From Rhyacichthys aspro (lineage: Eukaryota; Chordata; Actinopteri; Gobiiformes; Rhyacichthyidae), in assembly GCA_036850595.1 (NCBI GenBank), contig CM072159.1, positions 32,975,682 to 33,039,681 of the forward strand: a DNA stretch of 64,000 bases. Direction: 5' to 3'. A program made the position numbers and the translations under genes. Shown one piece after another: positions 1 through 13,516 of the stretch. The notes under the pieces were generated by a model that did not search any database, had not been told where the DNA came from, and saw only the letters and a list, made by a program, of their open reading frames with translations. The number at the start of each line of letters is the position of its first letter. Position 1 is the first letter of the stretch.

Positions 1-1139
1 AACTCCTCACTAACTCATGTGGTCGGCTACTTCCACTAAAAAAGACCCTTAAGTTAGGACTCTCCTGGTTTAAATTCCACAGTTGAACATGATATTTCTG
101 GCTCCAAACTGTGAAAAGACAAAGCATCAGAAAGTGAAGGAGAGCGGTGAGAGGAGCAGGACCTCGAGGCCGATGCCGCTCCGTTTGCAGCTGTTCACCG
201 TCACACGTTTGGTTCAGAACCAGGAAATGCCACAGCGAGTCGGGAACGAGTCAGGAATGTGAAGAATCTGAGCCGTGAGAGCTGCCGGCTTCGATTCAGC
301 TGAAGGACTTTAAACGAACTGGTGAAGCCATTAGGTTTGCAGTCTGAGCATGTTTTAGAGCACGACACGAGGACGAATGTGCTTCTAAATGTGTTTAAGC
401 AACACACACTGGTTTGTTTTGGCTGGAAGCTGGTCCAAGCACAAACAACATCACACGGAAACATGTGAAAGCCTCATTTTTACTAAACTTACTGCTTGTT
501 TTCATTGTTGTTGTTGGGATAAAGCGCTCGAAAAAAGCGACTGTGAGTTCCTTTAACTCTTCAAACCTCCTTAAAACCTCCCTGTTTAACGTTATTTACA
601 AGTAGAGATGATTCTTGAGGTGTTTCTGTCTCAGAGGAAGCATCTGGATGAGGCTCAGGTTCAGAAAACGTCACTGATTTTACACAGAATCACTTTATTA
701 ACAACAATTTACACTGAATACGTTTCAACAGAAGCTCAGACTGTCTCTAAGTCATTTTATTCAAACCTGTTACACGCTGCCCTCAGTTGTTAAATGTTTT
801 ACTATAATTTTTTGAAATACCCCTGTCCCTCTTTGAGCCCCCCATTAATCTCCTAAAAATAAATAAAATAAATACAAAAAAATAACAAATAAAAAGGGGA
901 TATTATGTTTTATTTTTGTTCCATTAAAAGTTAATTTTTCTGTAAATAAATACTGGGATTACTGTAATTACTAAAATGTGATTTATGATAAACTAACATC
1001 AGTGATTTTAGACTTTATTATCAACAATTTACTAAATACGCTTCCACAGAAAACTCATTTCATTCAAACCAATGATAATTCCCAAAGCATTATGGTCTAT
1101 TTTGAGTCTAGTGACCATCGATAGTCACTACTTTTACTG

Positions 1140-1450
1140 GTGCATTGTGGGAAACTTTGAGTCTCTACATTTCAGTCTCTAATATTCAGACGCCAACACT
1201 AAATGGAGGAATCACACAAGTCATTTTAGTGTATTTTGTACAAATCTGACTCTGTAGGGTCCTTGTATTGGTCTATTTTATTTTTTTATTTTATATTGTG
1301 TGATAAACAATCCCTAATCTCACTGTTCTCTGGAGATAAGTCCTGGTCCCGGGACAGAAGCGTTAAAGACAGGCCTGGTTCTACTGATCTCAGGCTCAGA
1401 ACCATCAAAATGAAAGAGAGAATATATATTTTTTGGGATAAGTCATGCCA
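1140..1450 (-). repeat. Dispersed repeat paired with 30300-30600
   Basis: Shares GTCCTGGTCCCGGGACAG, TTGTACAAATCTGACTCTG and GAGAATATATATTTTTTGGG with the inverted copy at 30300-30600. A common teleost interspersed repeat type by appearance; class not determined. Confidence 0.65.
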
Positions 1451-2139
1451 TTCTACTGTAACTGGCAATAAATACAAAACAGCAGCAGAGAATTACATTC
1501 ATTAAAAAGTCTAATTCCAGTTTGCTTCTTGATAATCTCATTTACTCAGAGCTTTTTTAGAGAAGTCAGACACTTAAACAAACGCAGCTCCAGGTCTCTG
1601 TGGGAAAACTGAGATGGATTTGAAAAGACTGTTTTGACAAATGGAAAAGACAGAGAGAGATGCAGATGGTGTCAGAGCTCACCTCAACCTCTCCCAAAGG
1701 ATCATGGGAAAAGACTTCAGTGTCTGTCTGCAGAAAACGAGGCTAATTCACCGTGACAGCTGCGTCTAAAGCAGCGGAGTCAGTGAATGGAGCCGGGTTC
1801 AGGGGAAACTGAGTTTGTCGATTGTTTAGACGAAGGCAGAGCGTCCATCTTTTCAAACGAGAGCCTCAGACTAAAGCGAAACTAAAGACTATTTAGGAAG
1901 AAGACATTTCTTTCACTGATCAATTACAGTCTTTGGGTGACGTGAACCAATCAGGAGCATGGCCTTGGACTTCCTGTTTTTCTTCTTGTATCTGTCTATA
2001 CATCCATCCATTTTCTACCTTATATTTGTTCCCAACAACAAGAGATGACCAAAGAAACAGAAATAAAAGCCTCTATAAAAAGATAAAAGTACTGGCACAT
2101 GGTTCTGTTTAAAGTGTGAAAAGCCAATCTGGATAAACT

Positions 2140-2495
2140 TTAGAGTTTAGCGTTAGCTTAGCTGTGACTTCAGCGTCAGGACGACAATTATCTCCTCCTC
2201 GTTAAACATTACGTGATTGAATTGACAGTATTTATCTGTGTTTTACGTTGTCTCCCTTTTCTCTGTTGATGCTTTTCTTTTTTCAGCTGTTTCTCTGTTA
2301 AAAGACATATTCAGCTGAAAATACACTTTATCTGCAGCTATTAAACTTCCTGGAACGTCATGTGACAAGTGTCGACCAATGGGAGCGCTCCTTTTTGGAG
2401 CATGTGATTGTCCAAGGTTTTCTGTTCCTGAATAGAGGTTCTCATCGGTTACAATCCCTTACAATAAACATTAGATGGATCAGAAAGACTGTTTT
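2140..2495 (+). mobile_element. CCAAT-family MITE remnant
   Basis: Runs from TTTAGAGTTTAGCGTTAGCT through the E-box-like GTCATGTGAC and the core GTCGACCAATGGGAGCGCTC to GATCAGAAAGACTG. Internally truncated at the left end relative to 9423-9926. The 82-residue ORF starting MTSVDQWERSF is only this repeat. Confidence 0.85.
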
Positions 2496-3749
2496 TGATG
2501 AATTAATTTTGCCGAACTGCAGGAACACTTTACATTTAGAGAGATTAATAGAGATATTAAAAGAGAAGCTGTCATATTTCACTGAGTTTCTGCTGAATAC
2601 AAAGACCTAGTGACGTTCAGGTCATTTGTTGTGAGTGAAACCAGGACCAAAAACACTAAACACTGAAGGTACATCATTCTAAATGGAGATCATGTTATAT
2701 TATATTATTTTGTACGTTTTGCCTCGAGTCTTTATCAATTCTCTTATTGATTCCTGATAGCTCTGTTTGGAAAAAAGTCGACCAATTTGCTTTTTTTTTG
2801 CAACAAACAAGTGGTTTTATTTGTTTTAACACTTTCAATTGAGTTTGTTAAATAACCTTCTTCTGTCTTCTGTAAAAAGAAAAGACCAAACTTAACGGGA
2901 CACTTCATCCAATAAATTAACATCTTTTTGATCAAATAAGTTTCATTTTTGGTGAACTATCTCTTGTTTGTGCTTTTAGTATTCAACAATTTAAACAATT
3001 AAAGTCTTTTTTTATGCCACAATGGATTTAAATGAAAAAAACTACCACAGTATTTGTATGAAACATGTAATTTATTTGTAAGGTGCTTGAAAAACATGAA
3101 AACACCTTTAAAGTGCTGGAATTTGAACTTAGAAAAGGTGTAAGAAGCCTGTGTTTGTCAGAAGCAGGTGCAGTAGAATAGTCCTTCTCTTTACTGTCTC
3201 TGTCTCTTTTAATGTGGACATCATCAGTGAGAGCTCTGTTTTTAAAGACATCATCAGAAGAGAACGCTTTCCTCTTCTTTATGCTGCGTTTAATAGACTC
3301 ACACATTTCTATTTGTATTCCTCTTCCTCTCGTTCTGATGCATTACTCAGCAGTTTACGAAAAGACTTACATTTCCTTCACTTTAAGAGAAAGAGTAGTT
3401 ATATAGAGTTGTGTTTTGTCATTTTTGAGTCAGATTCTGGACAGAAATCAGCTGGTTGTGTTGTGGAATGAGGAGATTTTAGACAGAAGCATGATTCTTC
3501 ATAAAGACACTGAGTATCGTCAGAGTTTAGTGAAGACGGATGGCTTTAATATGAAGCTGACTCTGGTGAAACAGGAGCAGGATTAATGAGGCGGAGCAGT
3601 TTCCTCAGAAATACTGTTGACGGTTTGTCGTGATGAAGACGGAGCCGAGCAAAAGGCGACGCTCTCGATCTCGACCGATCCATCTACGTTTCTTTTTTCA
3701 TCTCTGGTTATGAGCTCGGGCACATCATCAAATTGTCAATTTCAATTTT

Positions 3750-4010
3750 GGCTCCCGATTAACTAAACGATTACTTATTACTTGTTTTGCACGAGATTAT
3801 TTATTTTTATTATGTTTATTTTTAAGCTATTTATTTATACATTTGAATTTATTATTAATTTGAAGGAAAATTCATTGTTTTGTTCAATAAATCCAACATA
3901 TTTTTAAGTCAATGAGTAATCGTGTAAAATAATCGTGATTTCAATACATTTTTGACTATGATTTTTTCCATAATCGAGCAGCACAACTATAAATAAAAAG
4001 GAAAATGATA
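3750..4010. repeat. Degenerate dispersed repeat (ATAATCGTGATTTC type)
   Basis: AATCGTGTAAAATAATCGTG and TATGATTTTTTCCATAATCG resemble a widespread fish repeat; strongly AT-rich, no coding content. Confidence 0.4.
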
Positions 4011-4639
4011 CCAAGACTACGGTCCATGGAGCTATTCTCATCTTGTTCAGGTTTTTCCGCTCGTTTGGCCTCACTGTGCTCTCTTTGTCTTGCATTAGAG
4101 TCGTTCTGAAGCCACCAGCAGCTGCAGACCTGAGATCAGAGCTCATCCACGTCGGACTAAACTCTCAGATGCTGCACTAAAGCCGTGAGCTGCTTCCGTT
4201 CTGCTGTGACCTTCATCAGCTCCTCTGTTTCTCTGGAGCTGCTTCGACAACAGGAAAACACAGCCTTTTCACTCGTTTATATTCAGCTGCAGTCGGAGGC
4301 TTGTGAAAACTGAGATACAACAATCCACAGCTGCAAATCCACAATTATCCACAATATAGAAGGATTTACAGATGTTTTGGCTGTAAATAAATAACACCTA
4401 CATCCATAAGGACTATATACACATTTATTCTTGTGGTAAATGATGTTTTATATTATTTCTCAACAAACATGGCCGCCACATCTCTCCTTCTACATCAGCC
4501 ACAGACTTTATGTTCCCAGTCTACACAAAAAAGTCATATCGAAATATTATCTGCCAACAAGTTTTTCCATTTTTTTCAACAGTCCCCATCAAACATAACA
4601 AATATTTGGGAATTTCCTGAATTTTTAACCCTTTAAATG

Positions 4640-4900
4640 ACAGTTTTAGTGATTAAAGCTAAAGGTAAAGGCAAATTGGATTTTTTTTTTGGTATTATCC
4701 GAGCCTGGGAGAGTCAATAAATGGTAGCAACACTGATTCTGATCTTTTTTTTTTATTATTTTTTGAGCAAAGTCGTTTTTAAGTAATTAGTTTGTCCTTT
4801 GCGCATCTTTTAGACATTGTCACAGAAAGATTATTAACTTTATTAACTTCAGTCCTCACCATAAATAACAAATATAAATGCTTTTTCTGATTGTTTAACC
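4640..4900. repeat. Dispersed repeat, GGGAGTGTCA...GATTCTGATC family
   Basis: Contains CTGGGAGAGTCAATAAATGG, CTGATTCTGATC and TTTTAGACATTGTCACAG, shared with 21040-21500, 51890-52680 and 62690-63560. Confidence 0.6.
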
Positions 4901-5564
4901 CCTAAATGCCAGTTCAAAGCCTAAAGTTAAAGCCTGTTTGTTTGTCCAGGAACAAGAGGAATAACAGGAGAAAGCTGCATGATTGAAGCAGAGCGTGACC
5001 CTTGGCTCTCGTCTGATTGGTTCATATATTTCCAGTTCCTGTCGGTCGACCTCGTGCGCTGCAGCTCACTTTAAAACTGGATTTAATAGAAACTGAAAGC
5101 TGTGTGACATTAATGAAGAGTGAGAACATGGCGTAACCTTTAAAAGCCTCTCATCATCGTCATGTCACCACTGAACTAAAATTAGACCGCGGTGGGATGA
5201 AAAGGTGACGGCTCCCTGTAGTTTTTCTTTTTCCGCGGAACAGGCAAGAGGACAAGATGGTTTCAGCGTGTGTGTGCTGTCAGTGAGTGGGTAGAGAACA
5301 CTGGAGCAGCTCCATCTTCAGCGGTTCTTTTAATACAAACAGCTAAAGGCTACAAGCTACAAGTGACTGGAGGATCAGGACTAGGTTCACAATAACAGCA
5401 CATGGAGGAGACGGAGTTATTCACAGAGAGTTACAGGATATATTATAAATTAAATTAATGTGGATTACCAGATTTTTTTATTGTTGCATTTAGTTTTTCA
5501 GTGTAATCTCCTAAAGTTTATTGTAACAGGAATTATCTGAAAAAATGAGACCTTAAGACGTGAT

Positions 5565-5790
5565 CTAGTCTTTATAATGAAGGATTTTAATAGATGAGAA
5601 TGATCAGTCCACAGCAGGATTTTGTCCAATCACAGCTCACTTCAGGTAAAAAGGAGCGCTCCCATTGGTCGACACTGATGTCAACAACGAAGGAACAAGG
5701 AAATAAACCAAGGAAATGGGTTATTCTGTTGGAAATACGTCTTATTTTACAGAGAAACAGCTCAGAAAATAAAATAAAATAGAGATCACT
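5565..5790 (-). mobile_element. CCAAT-family MITE remnant, second subfamily
   Basis: Shares the GAGCGCTCCCATTGGTCGAC core with the main family but differs outside it (TCAGTCCACAGCAGGATTTT, ATGTCAACAACGAAGGAACA). Near-identical to 58165-58400 and, inverted, 27715-28165. Confidence 0.8.
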
Positions 5791-6603
5791 ACAGTCTACA
5801 ACGATAAACTCCAAAGATAAAGTTTCAGGTCAGATCTAAACTTAATTAATGTGATGTATTAGTATTTTGTGGTGATTTTTTTACTTTGCTGCTGTTGGAA
5901 GAGGGTGGTGTCTGGGACAAAAACACAGGACAAATATTTATTCAAATACGTCCTTCGTGTTTAGTCCTGTTTTCTTTCTGGAGATGGCTCCTGTGCAGCT
6001 GCTGACCTCAGTTTGACAGAGGTCCCACAAATGGATCCACTTTGATCCGACGCTGAGAGGATTCAGCAGGTTTTACATCATCATTATCCTTCATCATCAT
6101 CTTCAGCAGAGCTCACCTCCAACAGTCCTTCAGCTCCAACCGTCTCCGTCGGAGCAGGAACAGGGTGGTTTTACAGACAGTTAGAGCATGACGCTGAATT
6201 AATGAGGCTGATTCTCAGGGGATTATGGGATATTTGTTCATCAGCTGCTGCTTATTACTGTTGGGGTCCTGGGCCTGGAGCCTCTCCCACAAGCTTTGGA
6301 CCTTTAGTTTGGTCTAGTTTATTTTTAGTTTCCGTCTAAAAAGGCATGTGTTTGGACGGTTGAAGCCGGACCTGGACTGAACACACAACCTTCGAGAGAG
6401 CTAGTTACAGAGTGATATGAGGTGTTTTAGTCTTTTTTGGGAAAAGAATTAATTCAGATAATGTAAAGCGTCATGAAAAACTGTTTTTCAAGAGCACGTT
6501 TCCTTCTGCAGCAGTTAAACTCTTGACTTTTGTGAGTTCACAAACTCAAGTCCAGAAGGTGAGTTTATTGTAAAAGTAAATATTTGTGATAAAACAGTCT
6601 TTA

Positions 6604-6900
6604 TAAGTTTAATAGCTGCAGATAAAGTGTATTTTCAGCTGAATATGTCTTTTAACAGAGAAACAGCTGAAAAAAGAAAAGCATCAACAGAGAAAAGGGA
6701 GACAACGTAAAACACAGATAAATACTGTCAATTCAATCACGTAATGTTTAACGAGGAGGAGATAATTGTCGTCCTGACGCTGAAGTCACAGCTAAGCTAA
6801 CGCTAAACTCTAAACTTCAGTTTGGTCAAATGGATTAGTATTTTGGAGGAAAAACTGGTCTGGTTTTATTTTTTAATAAAAGAGAAGCAGGAGAGACTTT
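6604..6900 (-). mobile_element. CCAAT-family MITE remnant
   Basis: Starts at TTTAATAGCTGCAGATAAAG and runs to AAAAGAGAAGCAGGAGAGAC; lacks the CCAAT core end. Complementary in orientation to 2140-2495. Confidence 0.85.
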
Positions 6901-8014
6901 CCAATGACTCTTCAACAATATTCCAAGTTTTTCAAAATATAAGAACTTCAGTAAACCATCAACGTTACATTTTCAAAAGCCCAAATCCTTAAAGGCCAGA
7001 TTAAAGGCTTTACTCCAGAATACAGTCAGTCCTCAGCAGGAGGTGCACATTTCTTTGCCAATAATGAGACAGCCCTGTTCCTGAAGCAGAGAGGAACTCC
7101 CTTTGGTCTCGTTTCAAAAGGACGTGAAGATCCATGTCTGTGAAGAGTGGGCAGCCGTCGTTAAAAAGTCAAACAAAACCCAGCGCCGTGAAGGACTCAG
7201 TCTGCTGCTTTTATCTCATCTGTTTAAAGAACAGACGTCACTGGCTTTTGACAAACTGATGGTTAATTAAAGTGGTGTGTTGGTGAAAATGTGACTGATG
7301 GAAGATTTGTAAAACAGAGCCTTTAACGTCAGGCTTCAGTTACGGTTTGGGCTTCTCAAAATGAAACACACAAGAAACAGCAGCGTCTCTTCAGAAGAAA
7401 ACACACTCCCTGTTGTTCTGGGTTTGATTTTCAGAAGGAATAAATGCACAAGGTTTAAACTGGACCAAACACAAACCAATCAGAGAAACAGAGCTCCACA
7501 TAAAGCCCGCCCCCTTTTAGATAACAGGGAGGAGTTAGATCAGAGTCAGAGAGAAGAGTGTTAAAAACAACTCAATACATTAGTGTAAACTCTGCAGTAA
7601 CTCTTTCAGTAACAATCTTCTGTTTCAAGTTTCAGACAGAATCATCAAGAACCAGTGGAATTGAGATTTGTTCTGTAATTATTTTCATTCACAACAATCA
7701 CCAACAATATTAGAGAAACGCAAAATAAGCTAACGTTAACAACTGTGTGTGTTTTCAGATTAAATGAATTCTTGAACGCCAGAAGCTTGTGTTTTTTAGG
7801 TTTAAACTGTTTACGTCATGAATCATTCTTGGAACCAACGACCACCAACAGTTCTCTTAAAGACGGCAGAGGAAGGACAATGTCTTGGATTTATTGTCTG
7901 GCTCTTTCTTCGTCCGTGTCGCTGCTGAAAACCCCACACTGCTCAGACGCCTTCTCTTATTTTGGCGGGGCTTGACTTCCTCTCTCTTGTTTCTTTTATG
8001 TCATGCAGTCGTCC

Positions 8015-8140
8015 GCGGAGGTTGGAAAAGTAAAAGTAAGGAGTAGAAAGTACAGATATTTGTGTTGAAAAGTAAAAAGTACAGATACCTGAAAAATCTG
8101 CCTGAGTACAGTAACAAAGTACAAATACTTCATTACTTCC
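8015..8140. repeat. Teleost-type dispersed repeat (GTAACAAAGTACAAATAC)
   Basis: Repetitive AAAAGTAAAAAGTACAGATA then GAGTACAGTAACAAAGTACA, a motif seen in many fish genomes. One copy here. Confidence 0.5.
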
Positions 8141-8608
8141 CTTCTCTGTTAGAAATAAAAAAGTCTGAGTTGATGCTGATGTAAATAAAATCCTCCAATG
8201 ACATTAAAAGGCAAGACATTAATGAAGTTATGTTTGTTTGTCCAAATACAACACAATGAAGCCCCATGGAGCTCATTTAAAGTTATTTTTCTCTGGAAAT
8301 AATGACACAACTTCTCTGGCAGCTGCAGACTCTGGGGAAAACGTGATCAATACTTTCACTTTAAATGCACTAAATGTCCGTCACTAAAACTTCTGACAGC
8401 ACTAAACTCAGAGTGAGGTCTGCCAGGTCAAAGGTGAGCACAAATGAACTTTAATTATGATTATGTCACAAAAGAGACTCATTTTCAGCAGAAAAGAAGA
8501 CAATGTCATGTCTTTTTGCTGTTAGTAACTGAGCTAAACGGACACTCTGAATCAAATCAATCAAACTGAATTATTACCACATCATTCATAAAATTAACTT
8601 CTGAAACA

Positions 8609-8858
8609 CATAATAAATGTCCAGTGTAAGTGATGTACTAAGGGCAAGTAAATATGAAAATAAAAAGTGTACAAATTGCAGAAGCTCTCAAAGGTAAAGA
8701 CAGTATTAAGATGCAGCTCTGACTCCAGCCCTGAGTCTGTTTTATTAATATTCTGTGTGTGTTTTATCTGATTTGAAACAAACCCAGTGAACCCTCTGCA
8801 CATGAATCAGACAGAACTGAACAAACTCTGCAGAAATGAAGTCACACTCACTCGTCCT
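8609..8858 (+). repeat. Diverged copy of the sequence flanking the TMTC1 exon 4 donor
   Basis: Shares GTCCAGTGTAAGTGATG, AGAAGCTCTCAAAGGTAAAG, AAGATGCAGCTCTGA and CAGACAGAACTGAACAAACT in order with 13517-13695, up to the ACTCAC that is the donor of exon 4. No exon-like sequence adjoins this copy. Confidence 0.75.
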
Positions 8859-9422
8859 GAGTTATAATTCTCTTCTGGGCCCAGACTCTGACAGAAACAC
8901 GTCCCAGTCCAGCGTTATCCCGTCCACAGAGTCACTGGCAGCTGCTGGGCTTTAATTAAGGCTTTCACTGAACCAGCTTCGCTCTGATTCAAACAGAGAC
9001 TGAGCTGGGGCTGAGAGGGCTCTGTGCAGCTGCAGGAAACCCCACAACAATACCAGGGATGAGAGTGGATTTAGAGATGTTCTGGAGGACCATGTTGTTG
9101 TGAGCAGCTGCAGACTTCAGACACTCACTCTGACAACACCAACCACAGGTATTTACTCTCCAGACTCTACAGACCAGTGTGGCTTTATGGAAAACTCAAA
9201 TTTACACTGAATTACTCCATGAGATACATTTAGTCTGTCGTAGAGTTTGGAGTAACATGTCTGTCCCAGTTTCTCTGTTTCCGTGTTCTAGTATCTGGAC
9301 CCTTTTATCAGAGCCTTGAACAGTCGATGTTTCACTGATGTTTTCAGTAAAACACTGAGGAATACGTCCTGAACAAACCTGATAAAGACCATTCCATTTA
9401 ATCCATATTACATGTATTTTTT

Positions 9423-9926
9423 AAGCTCCAGACTTGGTTTTGTTTTCTTGTCCCTGTCTCAGACTCTCCTCCAAAATCAGTCTAGAGACCTCTCCTGCTT
9501 CTCTTTTATTAAAAAATAAAACCAGACCAGTTTTTCCTCCAAAATACTAATCCATTTGACCAAACTGAAGTTTAGAGTTTAGCGTTAGCTTAGCTGTGAC
9601 TTCAGCGTCAGGACGACAATTATCTCCTCCTCGTTAAACATTACGTGATTGAATTGACAGTATTTATCTGTGTTTTACGTTGCCTCCCTTTTCTCTGTTG
9701 ATGCTTTTCTTTTTTCAGCTGTTTCTCTGTTAAAAGACATATTCAGCTGAAAATACACTTTATCTGCAGCTATTAAACTTCCTGGAACGTCATGTGACAA
9801 GTGTCGACCAATGGGAGCGCTCCTTTTTGGAGCATGTGATTGTCCAAGGTTTTCTGTTCCTGAATAGAGGTTCTCATCTATTACAATCCCTTACAATAAA
9901 CAGTAGATGGATCAGAAAGACTGGGT
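9423..9926 (+). mobile_element. CCAAT-family MITE, most complete copy
   Basis: About 500 bp, from CTCCAGACTTGGTTTTGTTT and CTCAGACTCTCCTCCAAAAT to AGATGGATCAGAAAGACTGG. Carries GTCATGTGAC, GTCGACCAAT and GGAGCGCTCC. No open frame of transposase type, so a nonautonomous element. Confidence 0.85.
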
Positions 9927-12394
9927 TTAAACCATTTTCAAACTGTCTGTTTAATTTTGTAATAGATGTGAACTTTCAGCACATACTGGAAGATTTGTCC
10001 AATCACAGTTTGTAATGGCTGCTGGTAAAACAGAGAAAGGGGCTTCATTGGCATTAAATCCAAAAATCCATACTCCAACTAATTCTGGTTTTCCATCATT
10101 TGTGACCAGTGTTTAACTCCAAAACGCCACTGAGCTGCTGTAGTCTCATTACACTCTCTGTATTTGATCTGTAATTTCAGCCTGAAGTCACACTATTTGA
10201 ATCTAATTGCCTTTTATTCTGAGCGCTGGTAATTTGGAAGCACATGCAGTGGTTTGACCGCATTTCTGTGGCTCAGGGCTGAGTGTAATCACAGCAGGAG
10301 GGTCATTAGTGGCTCCTAAACCTGTGTGTGGGGCTGAGGAGGTTAATCTGGCTCTAATCACATTAATAGCTCTGTAAACAGCAGAAACAGAGATAAAGAG
10401 AGTCTCTGCAGCTCCAGGTCTGCTCTGTCCAGACTCTGTTCACTGTGTCCAAACATGTGCAGCTCATTTCCACCAACATCCAACTATCAGACTCCAAAAA
10501 GAGTCTAAACGCTGAACAGATTTAAAAAAATAAATAAATATTGCCATTTGTTGGCAATAAAAGGAAAAAGCAGGATCCTTTGACTCAGGTTGTTGATTTA
10601 TGCAAATGATCCACAAACAATACGACGTCAGGTTGGACTCATGACTCTGTTCCTCTGAGTCTTAGATCACGATTAGAGACGTGTTAGAGACTGTGTTTAA
10701 ACAAAAAAAAGACAGTAATTGCTTTAATGTCTCAAAACAAATCCCCTCGTCTCCTTTCTACTGCCTCAGATGTTTAAACCGTCCTGAGGAAGGTTAAAAC
10801 CATCAGCTTCTTTATCGTCTTCTCAAAGGAACATAAAGAGTTCATTAAAAACTCTTGGAAAACACGGCGTCAGATCAAGAAGTTAAGGGTGGGACTCAAA
10901 AACAGTTCCACTCAAACTGGTTCTAATTTTTATGATCCATCAGAATTATTTGCCCTCGATGTTAACGATCCCTCTCCTCGATGCTCCTGCTCCGTCGTAA
11001 ATACAGTCTGAGAACTCACAACCGTCCCTTCTGTCCTTTACTGTTTACAGTCTCCATTTGAGATGAAACAGGTTCAGGATGAAAACATTAGAACTGTTCA
11101 TGTTTCTCTTTGGTTCAAACCAGTTTTGTGAATGTTATCTTCGTTTGTTAAATAGAGAATAGTTTAATTTAGGTTTAGATTTTCTGACCTGTTTGATTGT
11201 GTTTACAGAAGATTATTATTTGAAAATCGTATTATTCAGTTTTCCTTCCTTCCTTTAAATACAACAGACTCAGGTGAAAGTGTTAAAACTACTTGTTTGC
11301 TGCTAAAAAAGCTTATAGAACTACTTTTTTCCAAACAGAGCTATCAGGAATCGATAAGAGAATTGATAAAGAATAGAAACAATGATGTCAATCCCTACAA
11401 GTGTGTCACAGTATTATTATTTCACTCAGAGAGTAACACTGTCCAATACTGGTCTTTAATTAAACAGTTATATCGTAGGTTTAGTGGAAGACTGTATTGT
11501 TTATTTGGACGAATGGACAAAGTACATTAAATTTAAAACAGATGATAAGAGAAGACCCAGTAATAGGTCCCTTCTGTCCAGACTAAACTCTCTGACGTAA
11601 ACAGACAGTAAATAGCCCTGTTCCCATTACACATCTGTTTGCTCTGCTCTCGTCCCAAAGAAACGCAGCTGTCCATAAAACGCTGCAGCCACAGGCTCAG
11701 GTCTGAGCTCTGAGCCACGCTCCACAAACTGCTGCAGAAGGATTTCAGCCAAAAAACAAACAGAGCCTGAGGCTGTGATGCAAGACGCTGTAATGTATTC
11801 ATGTCAAACCAGAAAGTCCAGGCAGAAGACTTCATACAGTGTCAGGACGTGAATGAAAACGCTGAGAAATGAGCACAAACCCAGCGTCTCTGACACTTCT
11901 GAGCGACAGACGCCCCTCGGTGCTTCGCCCAAAATAACCTCGAACGCAGATTAAAGCCAGTGTGGGCCGGTGTTATCAGCGCAGAGCCCAGTGGCCGAGG
12001 CTAATTCCAGCACATTCCAGCCTCAAAAAAAATAAAAAACACAGCAGGGAGGCTCTGGAAAGCATCTGGAGCGAGGCCCGAGCAGACGGACAGAAAACAC
12101 ACCAGAAACACTGACCGAACACAGCAGCTGCAGCACTTTATGAGACAGAGACACATCACCAGAGTTTGGAGGTTAACATCTGATAAAGAACATGAATCTG
12201 CAAAGAAAGAGCTGCTTTAACCTTTAACCCCTGCCATAAAATGACTCCAGGTTGTGTAATTTTAATTTTTCTTTTACCTTTTAAAGTAAATAGTTCCACC
12301 TGTGTCCCTTTGTGTCAAAACTAAAATGTCACCCAGAACTAATCTGAGTCTTTTGTTTGTTTGATCTCTAACGTCTAAAGTGATGCACAAAAGG

Positions 12395-12735
12395 ACATTT
12401 ATTGTGTCAACGTTCTGAATCACAAAGTGTAGAATGTATTAATGCACTTTAAGTTACTGTATTTTATAAAGGTTTCTCTTTGACGTTATTTTACTGGACT
12501 GTTATAGAGACTCAGTTTAAGTCTGAACAATACAAAATTAATACTTTTCTGTAAAACTTATTATAATTTACATGCTATCCAAAGGTTAAAGTATGACAAA
12601 GTTAAATGATTCAAAATAAAGTTAATTACCTTCTGTTAAAATGAAGATTCAGTGTGTTTTTATTTAAAGTTGACAAGTTTAAGATTAATTACAGCCAGAT
12701 TTGCGACTAATTTGTTAATTTATTTTAATCAATTC
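12395..12735 (+). repeat. Dispersed repeat, CCAGATTT...TTAATTACCTTCTGTTAAA family
   Basis: Shares TTAATTACCTTCTGTTAAAA, AAGATTCAGTGT and TTAATTACAGCCAGATTT with 17725-18115, 39070-39660 and 46775-46985. Confidence 0.7.
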
Positions 12736-13210
12736 ACATTCCTAAATAAATAAATAAATGAAGCAGAAGAGGTGACCTTTAAAGCTCATTTGCTTTAATG
12801 ACCAGAAGTGATCGATAGAAAATCAGACTGAACGAACTGAAACAATCATGTTACTGTCGTTCTTAATGGACCACAACAAACAGATTCAAATAAAAGCGGT
12901 GCAGTTAATGATAGTCCTTAAACACACCGGACGAGGACACGCTTTAAACGAATCATGAAGACGGCAGAGCAGCAGCAGATTCCAGTTTTTAAACTTCAAC
13001 TTGAGTTCACAATCATCCACAGAACACTTTCCAGATCGATATTTGATACTGGTTTATTCCAACGAGACAAAGACTCATTCTGAGATCTTCCTGCAACGAT
13101 ACAACTGGCCTTGGATTTAACTCACGTTTAACTTTTCTGTTTCATACAGTACTTTTGTTTTTTATGGATTTAAGAGAAAAAAATCAAACCCATGACTATT
13201 CCTTAAAGCT

Positions 13211-13340
13211 CCAGTCCCTGATGTTCTTTTCTTGTCTCTGTCTCAGACTCTCCTCCAAAATCAGCCTAGAGACCTCTCCTTCTTCTCTTTTATTAAAAAA
13301 TAAAACCAGACCAGTTTTTCCTTCACAAAATACTAATACA
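13211..13340 (+). mobile_element. CCAAT-family MITE fragment with left terminus
   Basis: Begins CCAGTCCCTGATGTTCTTTT (terminus at 13216-13235) and continues to AATACTAATACAG. Only the left 130 bp remain, about 350 bp from TMTC1 exon 4. Confidence 0.8.
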
Positions 13341-13516
13341 GAAGCTTTTTGACAGAAGGGACAGTTTAAAGCCCATTGGACTCAGCAAATTTGGACATTA
13401 CACAACTATTTATTTTATTTTAATTGAGCATAAAGAGCCACAAAGCTCAATGAGACGAGGTATAAGGGAGAAATTCACTCCAATGTCACTGAATGATTAA
13501 CAAAAATGTGAAATAA

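Noticed and set aside
2362..2610. Recurring MTSVDQWERSF ORF (also 9794-10015 and 42273-42482)
   Set aside because: Begins in the MITE core and diverges after it; the shared protein start is only shared transposon DNA.
8859..8960. Possible TMTC1 exon beside the duplicated donor at 8859
   Set aside because: All three minus frames hit stops or lack an acceptor close enough, and no TMTC1-like residues appear.
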